Positions 26,439-35,002 of a stretch of 45,383 nucleotides of DNA are shown piece after piece. Within the stretch, counting starts at the first letter, position 1; every line of letters starts with the position of its first letter. Under the pieces are notes generated by a model. It was not told where the DNA came from. It searched no databases and saw nothing but the letters and a program-made list of their open reading frames with translations. The DNA comes from Streptococcus oralis (lineage in GTDB: Bacteria; Bacillota; Bacilli; Lactobacillales; Streptococcaceae). The stretch lies in assembly GCF_001075875.1 (NCBI RefSeq), contig NZ_JUOS01000074.1, forward strand, positions 1-45,383, read 5' to 3'. A program made the position numbers and the translations under genes.

Positions 26439-27482
26439 TTAAACCAACATTGAGATTGGGTTTTCAATTAAAGCTTTCAAGTCTTTCATAAACTTAGCAC
26501 CAGCCATACCATCTACGACACGGTGGTCAATTGTCAATCCAAGACTCATAATTGGACGAATCACGATTTCACCATTAACTACAACTGGTTTCTCAACTGT
26601 TGAGCTAACCCCGAGAATTGCTGAGTTTGGTTGATTGATGATAGGACCAAATGATTGAACACCAAACATCCCCAAGTTACTGATTGTGAAGGTTGAATTT
26701 TGCAATTCGCTAGGAGCTAGTTTACCATCCAAAGTACGTCCGATGACATCTTTGAATGCAACTACCAACTCAGACAAGCTCATCTTTTCAGCGTTGTAGA
26801 CGACTGGAGTCATAAGACCATTATCCATACCAACAGCCATCGCAAGGTTGACGTAGTTGTGGGTGATAATTGTCTTACCATCTTCTGTCAATGAAGCATT
26901 GATGTATGGGTGTTTCATAAGTGTCTTAACAACCGCAAGTGAAAGCAAATCTGTAACAGTGATTTTCTTACCTGTTGCTTCCATAATCGGATCAAGAACT
27001 TTCTTACGAAGGGCAAGCATTTCAGACATATCTACATCGTAGTTAAGCGTAAAGGTTGGTGCAGTTAAATATGATTCAACCATACGTTGTGCAATAACCT
27101 TACGCATAGGAGTCATCGGGATACGTTCGATTTCTCCATAAGGTGTTACGTTATCTGGAACTTCTTCCACTTTCTCAATTTGAGCAGGTGATTTAATGGT
27201 ATCGTTTTCGATATTTTCAGGAAGAAAGGCTAAAACATCCTTCTTCATAATCTTACCACGGTGACCAGTTCCTTGAATTTCTTGCCAAGCAATATTATGC
27301 TCTAGTGCAATTCGTTTTGCGAGTGGTGAAATGCGAACCACATTAGTGTCTTTAAATGTTTCCACGTCTTCTTTGTGGACACGACCGTTTGCGCCTGAGC
27401 CAGAAATGTCGTAGAGATTGATCCCTAAATCATCTGCTAATTTTCTAGCTGCAGGAGTCGCTCTTAGCTTATCATCAGCCAT
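26439..27482 (-). CDS. acoC: 2-oxoacid dehydrogenase E2 acyltransferase lacking a lipoyl domain
   Basis: E2 transfers the acyl group to CoA and forms the core of the complex. The 347-residue protein has no lipoyl domain. It opens with two tandem E3/E1-binding (PSBD) domains: ATPAARKLADDLGI...GRVHKEDV (about 6-41) and ISPLAKRIALEHNI...GKIMKKDV (about 47-82). The catalytic domain ends with TIDHRVVDG, catalytic H320. The ATG at 27482 is preferred because AGGAGAG stands just ahead; a TTG 39 bases upstream is unlikely. It follows a 441-base interval after acoB that holds a duplicated hairpin element. Whether the substrate is acetoin or pyruvate is not settled by sequence. Confidence 0.92.
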   Translation of the reverse strand: MADDKLRATPAARKLADDLGINLYDISGSGANGRVHKEDVETFKDTNVVRISPLAKRIALEHNIAWQEIQGTGHRGKIMKKDVLAFLPENIENDTIKSPAQIEKVEEVPDNVTPYGEIERIPMTPMRKVIAQRMVESYLTAPTFTLNYDVDMSEMLALRKKVLDPIMEATGKKITVTDLLSLAVVKTLMKHPYINASLTEDGKTIITHNYVNLAMAVGMDNGLMTPVVYNAEKMSLSELVVAFKDVIGRTLDGKLAPSELQNSTFTISNLGMFGVQSFGPIINQPNSAILGVSSTVEKPVVVNGEIVIRPIMSLGLTIDHRVVDGMAGAKFMKDLKALIENPISMLV

Positions 27483-27520
27483 GACCTCTCCTATTCTATT
27501 ATAAGATACTAAGGGCGTCA

Positions 27521-27597
27521 AAAGTCTCAGTGAAAATAGGAAACTTGACGAAGAAACTTTAGTTTCTAGGAAAGTTTATCTTTTTCACCCAGACTTT
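27521..27597. other. Long imperfect hairpin upstream of acoC
   Basis: AAAGTCTCAGTGAAAA at 27521-27536 pairs with TTTTCACCCAGACTTT at 27582-27597 (14 of 16). Between them AGAAACTTTAGTTTCT (27552-27567) forms a second, inner hairpin. It adjoins the tandem repeat at 27620. Confidence 0.65.
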
Positions 27598-27619
27598 AGC
27601 CCGAGTTCAACTCTACAAG

Positions 27620-27875
27620 CAACTTGGACACGGAACGTGTCTCAAGTTGCTACGGTTGCCGCTATCGAGCGGCCAACCTAGTAGACTTACTAAGTTTTTT
27701 GCCAAATATTATCGATTCGTCAAAAAACTGTCGCAACTATACAATCAACTTGGATACAAAATATATCTCAAGTTACAACTGTTGTAGCTATCAAGCGATC
27801 AACCTAGTAGTCTTACTAAGTCACTCATCGAATGATAACGATTCGATTCGTTCCTTGTCGCTTTTTATCAATTTA
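27620..27875. repeat. Tandem pair of about 126-bp structured repeats between acoB and acoC
   Basis: Copy 1 starts at 27620 and copy 2 at 27746. Both begin CAACTTGG and share CTCAAGTT, GCTATC, CAACCTAGTAG and CTTACTAAGT, then CGATTCG and GTCGC. Each copy has two hairpins: CAACTTG..CAAGTTG around ACACG/CGTGT (copy 2: ATACA/TATAT) and GGTTG-CCGCT..AGCGG-C-CAACC (copy 2: GTTG-TAGCT..AGCGA-T-CAAC). Several pair changes keep pairing. No gene is supported in this 441-base interval. Confidence 0.8.
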
Positions 27876-27904
27876 AAACGAAAGATAAAATACTAATGCA
27901 TATT

Positions 27905-27922
27905 ACATAATTTATGTTATGT
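27905..27922. repeat. 18-bp palindrome, copy 3 (after acoB)
   Basis: On the - strand ACATAACATAAATTATGT starts one base after the acoB stop codon. It is one base different from copy 2 and one base different from copy 1 in reverse complement. Confidence 0.7.
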
Positions 27923-27923
27923 A

Positions 27924-28916
27924 TTATTGTTTGTTGTGAGTTTTACGAATGGCATCTTTGATGCTTTCAACTGTCGGAATCATTGCATTTTCTAGATTTT
28001 GTGCATAAGGCATTGGTACATCTTCACCTGCACAACGGCGAATAGGTGCATCTAAATAATCAAATGCTTCTGATTCTGAGATAATAGCTGAGATTTCTCC
28101 GATAAATCCACTTGTCTTATGAGCGTCATTGACAAGAACCACTTTTCCAGTTTTCTTAACTGAGTTAATGATGATGTCTTTATCAAGTGGAACCAAAGTA
28201 CGTGGGTCTACTACTTCTACTGAAATGCCTTCCTCAGCCAATTCTTCAGCTGCTTGCATGACACGACGAAGCATTTTACCGTATGTTACTACTGTTACAT
28301 CAGTACCTTCGCGTTTGATTTCTCCGACACCAAGTGGGATAGTATAGTCTGGATCAACAGGAACTTCACCTTTTTGGTTAAATTCAGATTTGTATTCAAG
28401 AATGATAACAGGGTTGTTATCGCGAATAGAAGACTTGAGAAGTCCCTTCATATCAGCTGGTGTACCTGGAGCTACTACTTTCAATCCTGGGATATGCGTA
28501 AACCATGTTTCTAATGATTGTGAGTGTTGTGCTGCAGAACCTACACCATTACCAGCTGCACAGCGGATTGTCATTGGTACTTGACCTTTTCCACCAAACA
28601 TATAACGAGTTTTTGCTGCTTGGTTAACGATAGCATCCATGGCAATTACAGAAAAGTCCATGAAGGTCATATCAACGATTGGACGAAGACCAGTCATAGC
28701 TGCACCAGCAGCTGCACCAGAAATAGCAGCTTCTGAAATAGGACAGTCACGTACACGTTCTGGTCCAAATTCCTCAAGCATACCTACAGATGTACCAAAG
28801 TCTCCACCGAAAACTCCGACATCTTCACCCATCAAAAGCACATTTTCGTCGCGACGCATTTCCTCAGACATTGCAAGGATAATGGTATCGCGGAAAGACA
28901 TTAATTTAGTTTCCAT
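27924..28916 (-). CDS. acoB: 2-oxoacid (acetoin/pyruvate-type) dehydrogenase E1 beta subunit
   Basis: The 330-residue protein is the beta half of a thiamine-diphosphate E1. It has the transketolase pyrimidine-binding domain with LLMGEDVGVFGGDFG, the glutamate-bearing PISEAAISGAAAG that activates the cofactor, and RCAAGNGVGSAAQHSQSLE, followed by the transketolase C-terminal domain (VEVVDPRTLVPLD, and VLVNDAHKTSGFIGEI). Length is typical. It starts 17 bases after acoA. A palindrome and the structured repeat separate it from acoC. Confidence 0.93.
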   Translation of the reverse strand: METKLMSFRDTIILAMSEEMRRDENVLLMGEDVGVFGGDFGTSVGMLEEFGPERVRDCPISEAAISGAAAGAAMTGLRPIVDMTFMDFSVIAMDAIVNQAAKTRYMFGGKGQVPMTIRCAAGNGVGSAAQHSQSLETWFTHIPGLKVVAPGTPADMKGLLKSSIRDNNPVIILEYKSEFNQKGEVPVDPDYTIPLGVGEIKREGTDVTVVTYGKMLRRVMQAAEELAEEGISVEVVDPRTLVPLDKDIIINSVKKTGKVVLVNDAHKTSGFIGEISAIISESEAFDYLDAPIRRCAGEDVPMPYAQNLENAMIPTVESIKDAIRKTHNKQ

Positions 28917-28933
28917 ATTTTCTCTACTTCTCC

Positions 28934-29902
28934 TTAGTCTGCGTATATATCTTCAAATGCTGATTCTAGTGGAGGGAATGGACTTTCTTCTGCAAATTTA
29001 ACAGATGCTTCCACTGCTTCCTTAACTTGTGCTTGAATTTCTTCAAGTTCCTCTGCACTTGCAATCTTGTTCTCAACAAGGTACTTGCGAAGATTTTCGA
29101 TTGGATCTTTTTGTTTCCACTCTTCTACTTCTTCACGTGTACGATATTTACCTGGGTCTGAAGATGAGTGACCAAGCCAACGGTAGGTTACACTCTCAAT
29201 CAAGACAGGACCTTTACCAGAACGAACATGGTCAACTGCTTTCTTAAATCCTTCATAGACATCGATTACATTGTTACCATCTTCGATAAACATACCAGGA
29301 ATACCGTAAGCTGCGCTACGTTCATGGATATGTTGAACATTGGTCATTTTCTTAATATCTGCTGAAATTCCGTAACCATTATTGATACAGTAGAAAATTA
29401 CTGGGAGATTCCAGATTGACGCCATATTCACCGCTTCGTGGAAGACACCTTCGTTTGTTGCACCGTCACCAAAGAAGCAGACAACGATTTTACCAGTGTT
29501 TTTCATTTGTTGAGTAAGGGCAGCACCTACTGCGATTCCCATACCACCACCTACAATACCGTTGGCACCAAGGTTACCTGCATCAAGGTCGGCGATGTGC
29601 ATTGATCCACCTTTACCTTTACAAGTTCCGGTATACTTACCTAGGATTTCAGCCATCATGCCATTAAGGTCAATACCTTTAGCAATAGCTTGACCGTGAC
29701 CACGGTGATTTGAAGTGATCAGATCATCTGCGTTTAGAGCTAACATAGCCCCGACGTTAGCAGCTTCCTCACCAACAGAAAAGTGCGTCATACCGGGCAC
29801 TTTTCCTTTTTTTACTAATTGAGCAATTTTTAAGTCCATTCGACGAATTTCTTCCATCTTACGGAACATCTCAAGCAAAAGATTTTTATCTAAAGTTGAC
29901 AT
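28934..29902 (-). CDS. acoA: 2-oxoacid (acetoin/pyruvate-type) dehydrogenase E1 alpha subunit
   Basis: The 322-residue protein is the alpha half of the E1. The thiamine-diphosphate motif begins GDGATNEGVFHEAVN and ends at CINNGYGIS. The phosphate-loop region shows GLGANGIVGGGMGIAVGAAL, and SNHRGHGQAIAKG is the usual early motif. It is the first gene of acoA-acoB-acoC-lpdA-lplA and has its own near-consensus promoter. The Aco naming follows pneumococcal annotation; some streptococci are thought to use this set as their pyruvate dehydrogenase, which is plausible here because no other PDH is in the window. Confidence 0.93.
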   Translation of the reverse strand: MSTLDKNLLLEMFRKMEEIRRMDLKIAQLVKKGKVPGMTHFSVGEEAANVGAMLALNADDLITSNHRGHGQAIAKGIDLNGMMAEILGKYTGTCKGKGGSMHIADLDAGNLGANGIVGGGMGIAVGAALTQQMKNTGKIVVCFFGDGATNEGVFHEAVNMASIWNLPVIFYCINNGYGISADIKKMTNVQHIHERSAAYGIPGMFIEDGNNVIDVYEGFKKAVDHVRSGKGPVLIESVTYRWLGHSSSDPGKYRTREEVEEWKQKDPIENLRKYLVENKIASAEELEEIQAQVKEAVEASVKFAEESPFPPLESAFEDIYAD

Positions 29903-29938
29903 AATCTTGCCTTTCTAAGTTTAAATTCTTATAGTTCT

Positions 29939-29967
29939 ATTTTACTTTATAGGTTAATTAGTGTCAA
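29939..29967 (-). promoter_or_regulatory. Promoter of the aco operon
   Basis: On the - strand a perfect TTGACA (29962-29967) and TAAAAT (29939-29944) are spaced by 17 bases, about 37 bases ahead of the acoA ATG. Confidence 0.75.
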
Positions 29968-29992
29968 AAAATATGCTTGCAATTTTTCACAA

Positions 29993-30032
29993 TATAAAAA
30001 AAGAAAAGTCAGTAAAATCAAGACTTTTCTTT
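29993..30032 (-). terminator. Terminator of the DUF4336-to-MATE operon
   Basis: AAAGAAAAGTC and GACTTTTCTTT form a perfect 11-bp stem; on the - strand the T run continues for about five more bases. Confidence 0.85.
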
Positions 30033-30080
30033 ATATAAAATACAAATTTCACAAGCTTTTTTTCATCGTTTTTCAACAAA

Positions 30081-31421
30081 TTATTTGAATCTTTTCATAA
30101 TAACTTGTAAACGCCATTGATAAAGAATTCCACTTACCATTAAACTAATGATAAGAGCAATCCAATAGGAATACGCACCTAAACTAGTCGAATAATCAAG
30201 ATATAAGCCAAGCGGAATCCCAACACCCCAGTATCCGAGAAGACCAAGACAAAAAGGAACAATCGTATCCTTGTAACCTCTTAAAATACCTTGTAAAGGT
30301 GCCGCAAATGTATCAGCTAACTGGAAAAATAAGCTATAGGTCATAAAAGAAGCTGTTAGTTGGATAAATTCTGGATCTTGACCATATAGTCTGGCTACAT
30401 TTTCACGATAGATGTATAGAAAACTAAGTGTTAAAACAGCAAACACCATAGCTGTTAAACGACCAATATGGATATACTGTTTAGCATCCTCTAGACGTTT
30501 AGCACCAACTTCATAAGAAACAACAATAGCCATCGCTGTTGAAATGCTCATTGGAAAGGCGTACATGAGAGATGAAAAGTTCATGGCAGACTGATGACTA
30601 GCTATTATCAATGATGAAAACTTCGCCATAATCAAGCCAACAGCTGAAAAAATAGCAACTTCTGCAAATACAGTTCCACCAATTGGCAGACCAAGATAAA
30701 TAGCTTCCTTGATTTTTTTGATTTGTAGGGGCATAGGTCTTTGGAGTTGATATTCCTTGAGCTTTTTATGCTTTAACAAGACCAAAACCGAAATCAGCAA
30801 CAAAGCCCAGTACGCAAGGGAAGTTCCCAGACCTGCTCCTGCACCTCCTAACTCAGGAAAACCAAAAGCTCCGTATATTAGTAAATAGTTAAATCCACTA
30901 TTTAAAGGAAGTAAAAGAAGCATGAGATACATAGACAATTTTGTCAGTCCTAGTGTATCAAGTAGCGAACGAATAACACTAAAAAGTAAGAGAGGAATAA
31001 TACCGATGGCTAAGAGCCACAGATAACGTTTGGCAACGCTGGATACAGCCACTTCCAGTCCCATGAATTGTAACACAATTGGTGCTAAAAAGAAAACCAA
31101 GCCAAAAAGTACGATAGATAAGGCTAAAGCCAAATAAAGAAATTGATAAAAATCCGAAGAAACTTCTTTCTTTTTTCCTTGTCCCAAATGGTGACCAATA
31201 ATAGGGACCAAGGCTGAGACGATTCCAGTTAAAAAAGTAAAGAAAGGATTCCATAAACTAGTTGCAATTGAAACACCCGCTAGATCGAGAGTATTATATT
31301 GGCCCGTCATCGTGGTATCGACAAAAGATGCGGAATAATTAGCGAATTGATAAATTAAAATAGGAAAGAAAATTTTTAAAAATAAGATGATTTTGTCTTT
31401 AATAGTTTCTGTTGAATGCAT
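30081..31421 (-). CDS. MATE-family multidrug efflux transporter
   Basis: The 446-residue protein has about 12 predicted membrane helices in two similar halves, as in MATE/NorM cation-coupled drug exporters. Family hints are the FVDTTMTGQYNTLDLAGVS region in the first half and the matching ASHQSAMNFSSLMYAFPMSI region in the second. AGTAGGT precedes the ATG, two bases after the stop of the small Cys protein gene. It is the last gene of the operon starting at DUF4336. Exported compounds cannot be inferred. Confidence 0.93.
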   Translation of the reverse strand: MHSTETIKDKIILFLKIFFPILIYQFANYSASFVDTTMTGQYNTLDLAGVSIATSLWNPFFTFLTGIVSALVPIIGHHLGQGKKKEVSSDFYQFLYLALALSIVLFGLVFFLAPIVLQFMGLEVAVSSVAKRYLWLLAIGIIPLLLFSVIRSLLDTLGLTKLSMYLMLLLLPLNSGFNYLLIYGAFGFPELGGAGAGLGTSLAYWALLLISVLVLLKHKKLKEYQLQRPMPLQIKKIKEAIYLGLPIGGTVFAEVAIFSAVGLIMAKFSSLIIASHQSAMNFSSLMYAFPMSISTAMAIVVSYEVGAKRLEDAKQYIHIGRLTAMVFAVLTLSFLYIYRENVARLYGQDPEFIQLTASFMTYSLFFQLADTFAAPLQGILRGYKDTIVPFCLGLLGYWGVGIPLGLYLDYSTSLGAYSYWIALIISLMVSGILYQWRLQVIMKRFK

Positions 31422-31423
31422 AC

Positions 31424-31693
31424 CTACTCTTTCTGCTCCTTTGCATCCAAGCCAAAAAGCTTTAAGCCGTATTTTCTCAAGCTCAAAGGTGGATTACTAG
31501 TTTTTGATGTCGTGTGCCAGCAATTACATGAGGCGCAATAATAGCTTCTAACCAAGCCACCATTATCATAGTCTACGGCGTGATCAGCTTTTTCCTTGGT
31601 TTCATACTGAATTTTAGCACGGTTAGCTGCTGGACAAAATACTCCATGGCAAGCATTTCGTTTACGATTTCTAAGTTTACGAAAATAATTCAT
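31424..31693 (-). CDS. Small basic cysteine-containing protein of unknown function
   Basis: The 89-residue, strongly basic protein has four paired cysteines: NACHGVFCPAANRAK and SYYCASCNCWHTTSK, with nearby histidines, which looks like a treble-clef zinc-binding protein. I do not recognise a named family. The ATG at 31693 is chosen because AGGAG lies seven bases before it; an in-frame TTG two codons upstream is less likely. It sits between pyrC (10-base gap) and the MATE gene (2-base gap), so it is surely co-transcribed with them. Confidence 0.75.
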   Translation of the reverse strand: MNYFRKLRNRKRNACHGVFCPAANRAKIQYETKEKADHAVDYDNGGLVRSYYCASCNCWHTTSKTSNPPLSLRKYGLKLFGLDAKEQKE

Positions 31694-31703
31694 CCTCAAG
31701 CTC

Positions 31704-32975
31704 CTAATCTGCTTGATAAACGATTTGTCCCTTACAGATAGTAAATTTGACCTGCCCTTTTAATTGTTCACCAATGAATGGTGAATTAGCTGCTTTAGAA
31801 GCAAAATGTGTGTCAACGATTCGGTCAGCTTTATCATCAAAAATCGTAATATCAGCTGGCCTATTTTCAGTTAGATAACCTGCTTCAAAATTATACAGTT
31901 TTGCTGGATTATAGGTCATTTTTTCTAGCAATTGCATTAAACTCAACTCGCCAGTTTCCACCAGATAGGTTAAACCTAGTGACAAAGAAGTTTCCAAACC
32001 TGTCATACCTGATGGAGCTTTGGTAATATCCTCAACATTTTTTTCGTCAGCATGGTGAGGCGCGTGGTCAGTAGCAATGACAGAAATGACTCCAGATTTT
32101 AAACCTTCAATGACGGCGCGACGGTCTGATTCCAAACGAAGAGGAGGATTCATCTTAGCGTTACTTCCTTTAGTCAATAGAAGCGTTTCAGTCTTAGAAA
32201 AATGCTGTGGAGCTACTTCTGCAGTTACATTTGCTCCCATATTTTGAGCAAACTCAACAACTTTGACACTTTCTTCTTTAGACAAATGCTGGATATGAAC
32301 ATGAGCCTTGGTTGCATAGGCAATCATGACATCACGAGCAATCATAGCGTACTCTGCAACTCCTGTTGCACCGCAGATATGGAAATGTTCTTTTGCGATA
32401 TTTTCGTTAAAACCAAGCGTACCATTTAAGCCAGGATCTTCTTCATGAAGACTAATAAAAGTATTTAGTTTTTTCGCTTCTTCCATGGCTTCCTTGACAA
32501 CTTTACTGCTTTCAAGTGGAATCCCATCATCAGAAAATCCAACAGCTCCAGCTTCTAAAAGCGACTTAAAGTCTGTCAAATCTTGGCCATTAAAGTTCTT
32601 GGTAATTGTTGCTACAGATTTAACGTTGATCTTTTCTTTTGCCGCAGATTGAAGAACTTCCTGCAAAGTCTCAACATCTGAGATAGTTGGATTAGTATTA
32701 GCCATCATAACGACAGTTGTAAATCCACCTGCAGCTGCTGCTAGTGCTCCTGTATGAATGTCTTCTTTATGAGTTTGACCAGGTTCACGGAAATGAACAT
32801 GGATATCCACCAATCCAGGCGCAACTACAAGACCAGTAGCATCTATTACTTGAACTCCCTCAACATCGATTCGAGGAGCGATTTTAACAATTTTTCCATT
32901 TTCAACTAAAATATCACTGACTTGATCCAAACCAGACTTAGGATCCATTACACGGCCGTTTTTGATTACTAACAT
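31704..32975 (-). CDS. pyrC: Dihydroorotase
   Basis: PyrC closes carbamoyl-aspartate to dihydroorotate in pyrimidine synthesis. The 423-residue length is that of type I bacterial dihydroorotases. Metal ligands are H59 and H61 in [11 protein letters not shown], with further His in HEEDPG, HIQHLSK and the catalytic Asp of ATDHAPH. It lies within a repair/nucleotide operon (ung, mutX upstream), not with other pyr genes, and no PyrR attenuator is visible. Confidence 0.96.
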   Translation of the reverse strand: MLVIKNGRVMDPKSGLDQVSDILVENGKIVKIAPRIDVEGVQVIDATGLVVAPGLVDIHVHFREPGQTHKEDIHTGALAAAAGGFTTVVMMANTNPTISDVETLQEVLQSAAKEKINVKSVATITKNFNGQDLTDFKSLLEAGAVGFSDDGIPLESSKVVKEAMEEAKKLNTFISLHEEDPGLNGTLGFNENIAKEHFHICGATGVAEYAMIARDVMIAYATKAHVHIQHLSKEESVKVVEFAQNMGANVTAEVAPQHFSKTETLLLTKGSNAKMNPPLRLESDRRAVIEGLKSGVISVIATDHAPHHADEKNVEDITKAPSGMTGLETSLSLGLTYLVETGELSLMQLLEKMTYNPAKLYNFEAGYLTENRPADITIFDDKADRIVDTHFASKAANSPFIGEQLKGQVKFTICKGQIVYQAD

Positions 32976-32987
32976 CGCTTTACTCCT

Positions 32988-33452
32988 TTATTCGTAGAAA
33001 TCCACTTGGGTATCCAATAATTTATTACCATCATAGACAAATTTAGCTGAAAAGAATGGTTTATCTTCTAAAAGCCACTCTACAAAGGTATGGTCCCCTT
33101 CCCAGGTCGGCTTACTTAAAACCTCATCGTAAGGAACCCATTCTAAGGTTCCTTCATTACAGTCAATCAACTCACCTTCAAAATCAGTTACTTTAAATAC
33201 ATAGGTGTACCAGTCAAGGTCTGGTGTAAACTCTGGAAAGGTGATAACTCCTTTTAATACTGGTTTTGCTTTTAGACCAGTTTCTTCAAGAATTTCACGA
33301 GCAGCACATTCTTGTGGAGTTTCCCCCCGTTCTAACTTTCCACCTACACCGATCCATTTCCCTTCATGGACATCATTAGGCTTTTTATTGCGATGAAGCA
33401 TGAGCAGTTCTTTTCCGTTATCAATGTAGCAAATTGTCGCTAACTGAGGCAT
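32988..33452 (-). CDS. mutX: 8-oxo-dGTP diphosphatase MutX (Nudix)
   Basis: MutX hydrolyses oxidised dGTP before it can be used by DNA polymerase. The 154-residue protein, the length of pneumococcal MutX, has a perfect Nudix box at residues 38-60, from G38 and E44 to R52-E53 and E56-E57. It is nine bases after ung on the - strand, so uracil and 8-oxoguanine avoidance are encoded together. Confidence 0.95.
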   Translation of the reverse strand: MPQLATICYIDNGKELLMLHRNKKPNDVHEGKWIGVGGKLERGETPQECAAREILEETGLKAKPVLKGVITFPEFTPDLDWYTYVFKVTDFEGELIDCNEGTLEWVPYDEVLSKPTWEGDHTFVEWLLEDKPFFSAKFVYDGNKLLDTQVDFYE

Positions 33453-33461
33453 ATTCTCTCC

Positions 33462-34115
33462 TTATCTAAGCCAATCAATTGGCTCTTGTCCACTTTCTTT
33501 TAAGAATGCATTTGCTTTTGAAAATGGTTTTGACCCCCAAAATCCTTTGTAAACAGAAAGAGGACTCGGGTGGGCTGATTCGATAATCAAGTGCTGAGGA
33601 TTTGTAACCAAGGACTTCTTCTTACGTGCATAAGCACCCCAAAGTACAAAAACTACGGGTCTATCAATATTATTGACAACCTTGATCACAGCATCTGTAA
33701 AAGATTCCCATATCTTCCCAGCATGACCATTTGCTTGACCAGCAGGAACCGTCAAGCAAGCATTGAGAAGCAAGACACCCTGCTCGGCCCAAGTAGTCAA
33801 ATCATGTGAATTCTTAACTCCAATATCATCTGCAAGTTCTTTCAAGATATTTTGCAAAGAAGGAGGTGCTGGAATAGAATCTGGAACTGAAAAACTCAAG
33901 CCCTGAGCTTGACCAGGCCCATGATAGGGATCTTGGCCTAGAATCACTACCTTAACCTCTTCCAGAGGAGTTGTTATAAGAGCCTGAAAAACCTTTTCTT
34001 TAGGAGGATATACAGTTCCTTGAGCATAAACCTGCTCCATAAAGTGATTGATTTTCCCAAAATAACCCTCAGGTAATTGCTCTTTAATCAAAGCATGCCA
34101 AGATGAGTGTTGCAT
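33462..34115 (-). CDS. ung: Uracil-DNA glycosylase
   Basis: Ung removes uracil from DNA. The 217-residue protein has the water-activating loop [20 protein letters not shown] with catalytic D62, and the uracil-binding HPSPLS near the end. The ATG at 34115 is chosen since AAGGAGAG lies four bases ahead; an in-frame ATG 24 bases upstream has no site and overlaps the preceding gene. It is second in the DUF4336-ung-mutX-pyrC operon. Confidence 0.96.
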   Translation of the reverse strand: MQHSSWHALIKEQLPEGYFGKINHFMEQVYAQGTVYPPKEKVFQALITTPLEEVKVVILGQDPYHGPGQAQGLSFSVPDSIPAPPSLQNILKELADDIGVKNSHDLTTWAEQGVLLLNACLTVPAGQANGHAGKIWESFTDAVIKVVNNIDRPVVFVLWGAYARKKKSLVTNPQHLIIESAHPSPLSVYKGFWGSKPFSKANAFLKESGQEPIDWLR

Positions 34116-34126
34116 CTTTCTCTCCT

Positions 34127-34885
34127 TTATAGTATCCATCTAAAAGCACGTCTTAATTCATCCGTACCATTTTTAAAAAAGCATAAACCATGTGCAAGTA
34201 TGATTTTATCCGGTTTCCAGTTTAACATACGGGAAAAGGAAACCTTTGCTTCCCTTTGTCTTCCTAAAAAAGTCATCCGATAATCGATAGGAGTTTGACC
34301 ATCAGGGGATGTTACACGAGCTAAACGATAGAATTTTCTTCGGATTGGACTAGCTATCTTTTCCGGTTCAAAGTTCTCTATGAGATCTGTTACAATTAGT
34401 GTTTTTGTTGATTTATGAAAAAACACCACCTCTTCAATGACTGAACTTCCCTTAAAAATGAGTTGATCAATCTCATCAGACCATAAGTCAGGAGCCTTAT
34501 CTGTTAAGGGAGCATCAAATACAACCCAGACTTTCTGACTTTTCGCTCTCTCTTCTACTCCTGGACTAGACAATGCTTGCGCATGAGGATATCTTTGTTT
34601 CCAATCTGCAATATAGGCGTAGTGAATCTTATTTGGTGAAATCAGGTAAGCGACTTTGCCCAAAGCATCCAGTTCAGTAAAAAGTTTCTCATTTGGCGCA
34701 ATAGGAGAATGAATCCAAAGTTTGCCATCATTTAACTTAATCACCGTCATACGTGTCTGAAAAGGAAGTTTGAAGACCTTCATATCCATTTGTATCAAAT
34801 CACCGTCTACTATCCAGATATTTTGATCAACTTCCTTTAGTGAATACAACGGTTCATAAAGAGAAAGAGTTGGCCTAGACATCAT
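34127..34885 (-). CDS. DUF4336 domain-containing protein
   Basis: The 252-residue protein matches the DUF4336 family, distant relatives of the metallo-beta-lactamase fold. It has [39 protein letters not shown], and a late ILAHG stretch where hydrolase ligands would be; the full HxHxDH set is not seen, so enzyme activity is uncertain. AAGGAG lies six bases before the first of two adjacent ATGs. It heads the operon with ung, starting 11 bases ahead of it. Confidence 0.85.
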   Translation of the reverse strand: MMSRPTLSLYEPLYSLKEVDQNIWIVDGDLIQMDMKVFKLPFQTRMTVIKLNDGKLWIHSPIAPNEKLFTELDALGKVAYLISPNKIHYAYIADWKQRYPHAQALSSPGVEERAKSQKVWVVFDAPLTDKAPDLWSDEIDQLIFKGSSVIEEVVFFHKSTKTLIVTDLIENFEPEKIASPIRRKFYRLARVTSPDGQTPIDYRMTFLGRQREAKVSFSRMLNWKPDKIILAHGLCFFKNGTDELRRAFRWIL

Positions 34886-34913
34886 TTACTACTCCTTCGT
34901 TAATACTGCCTCT

Positions 34914-34922
34914 ATTATAGCA
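34914..34922 (-). promoter_or_regulatory. Extended -10 promoter of the DUF4336-ung-mutX-pyrC operon
   Basis: TGCTATAAT on the - strand lies about 29 bases before the ATG. It directly follows the terminator of the previous gene, so promoter and terminator share a few bases. Confidence 0.6.
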
Positions 34923-34947
34923 AAAAGTGGCTATCTAAACCACTTTT
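34923..34947 (-). terminator. Terminator after the DUF4259 gene
   Basis: CCACTTTT and AAAAGTGG form an 8-bp stem with a nine-base loop; the T run on the - strand is partly inside the stem. Confidence 0.6.
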
Positions 34948-35002
34948 AAAAGTATCTATTGAGATTTGAGAAGTTTTATACAGAATTTATACTAAAGAGC
35001 CT

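Noticed and set aside
27624-27896. 90-codon open frame across the tandem repeat between acoB and acoC
   Set aside because: It arises because the 126-bp unit keeps an open frame in both copies. There is no ribosome site, the codon use is unlike neighbours, and the bases follow hairpin pairing rather than coding constraints.
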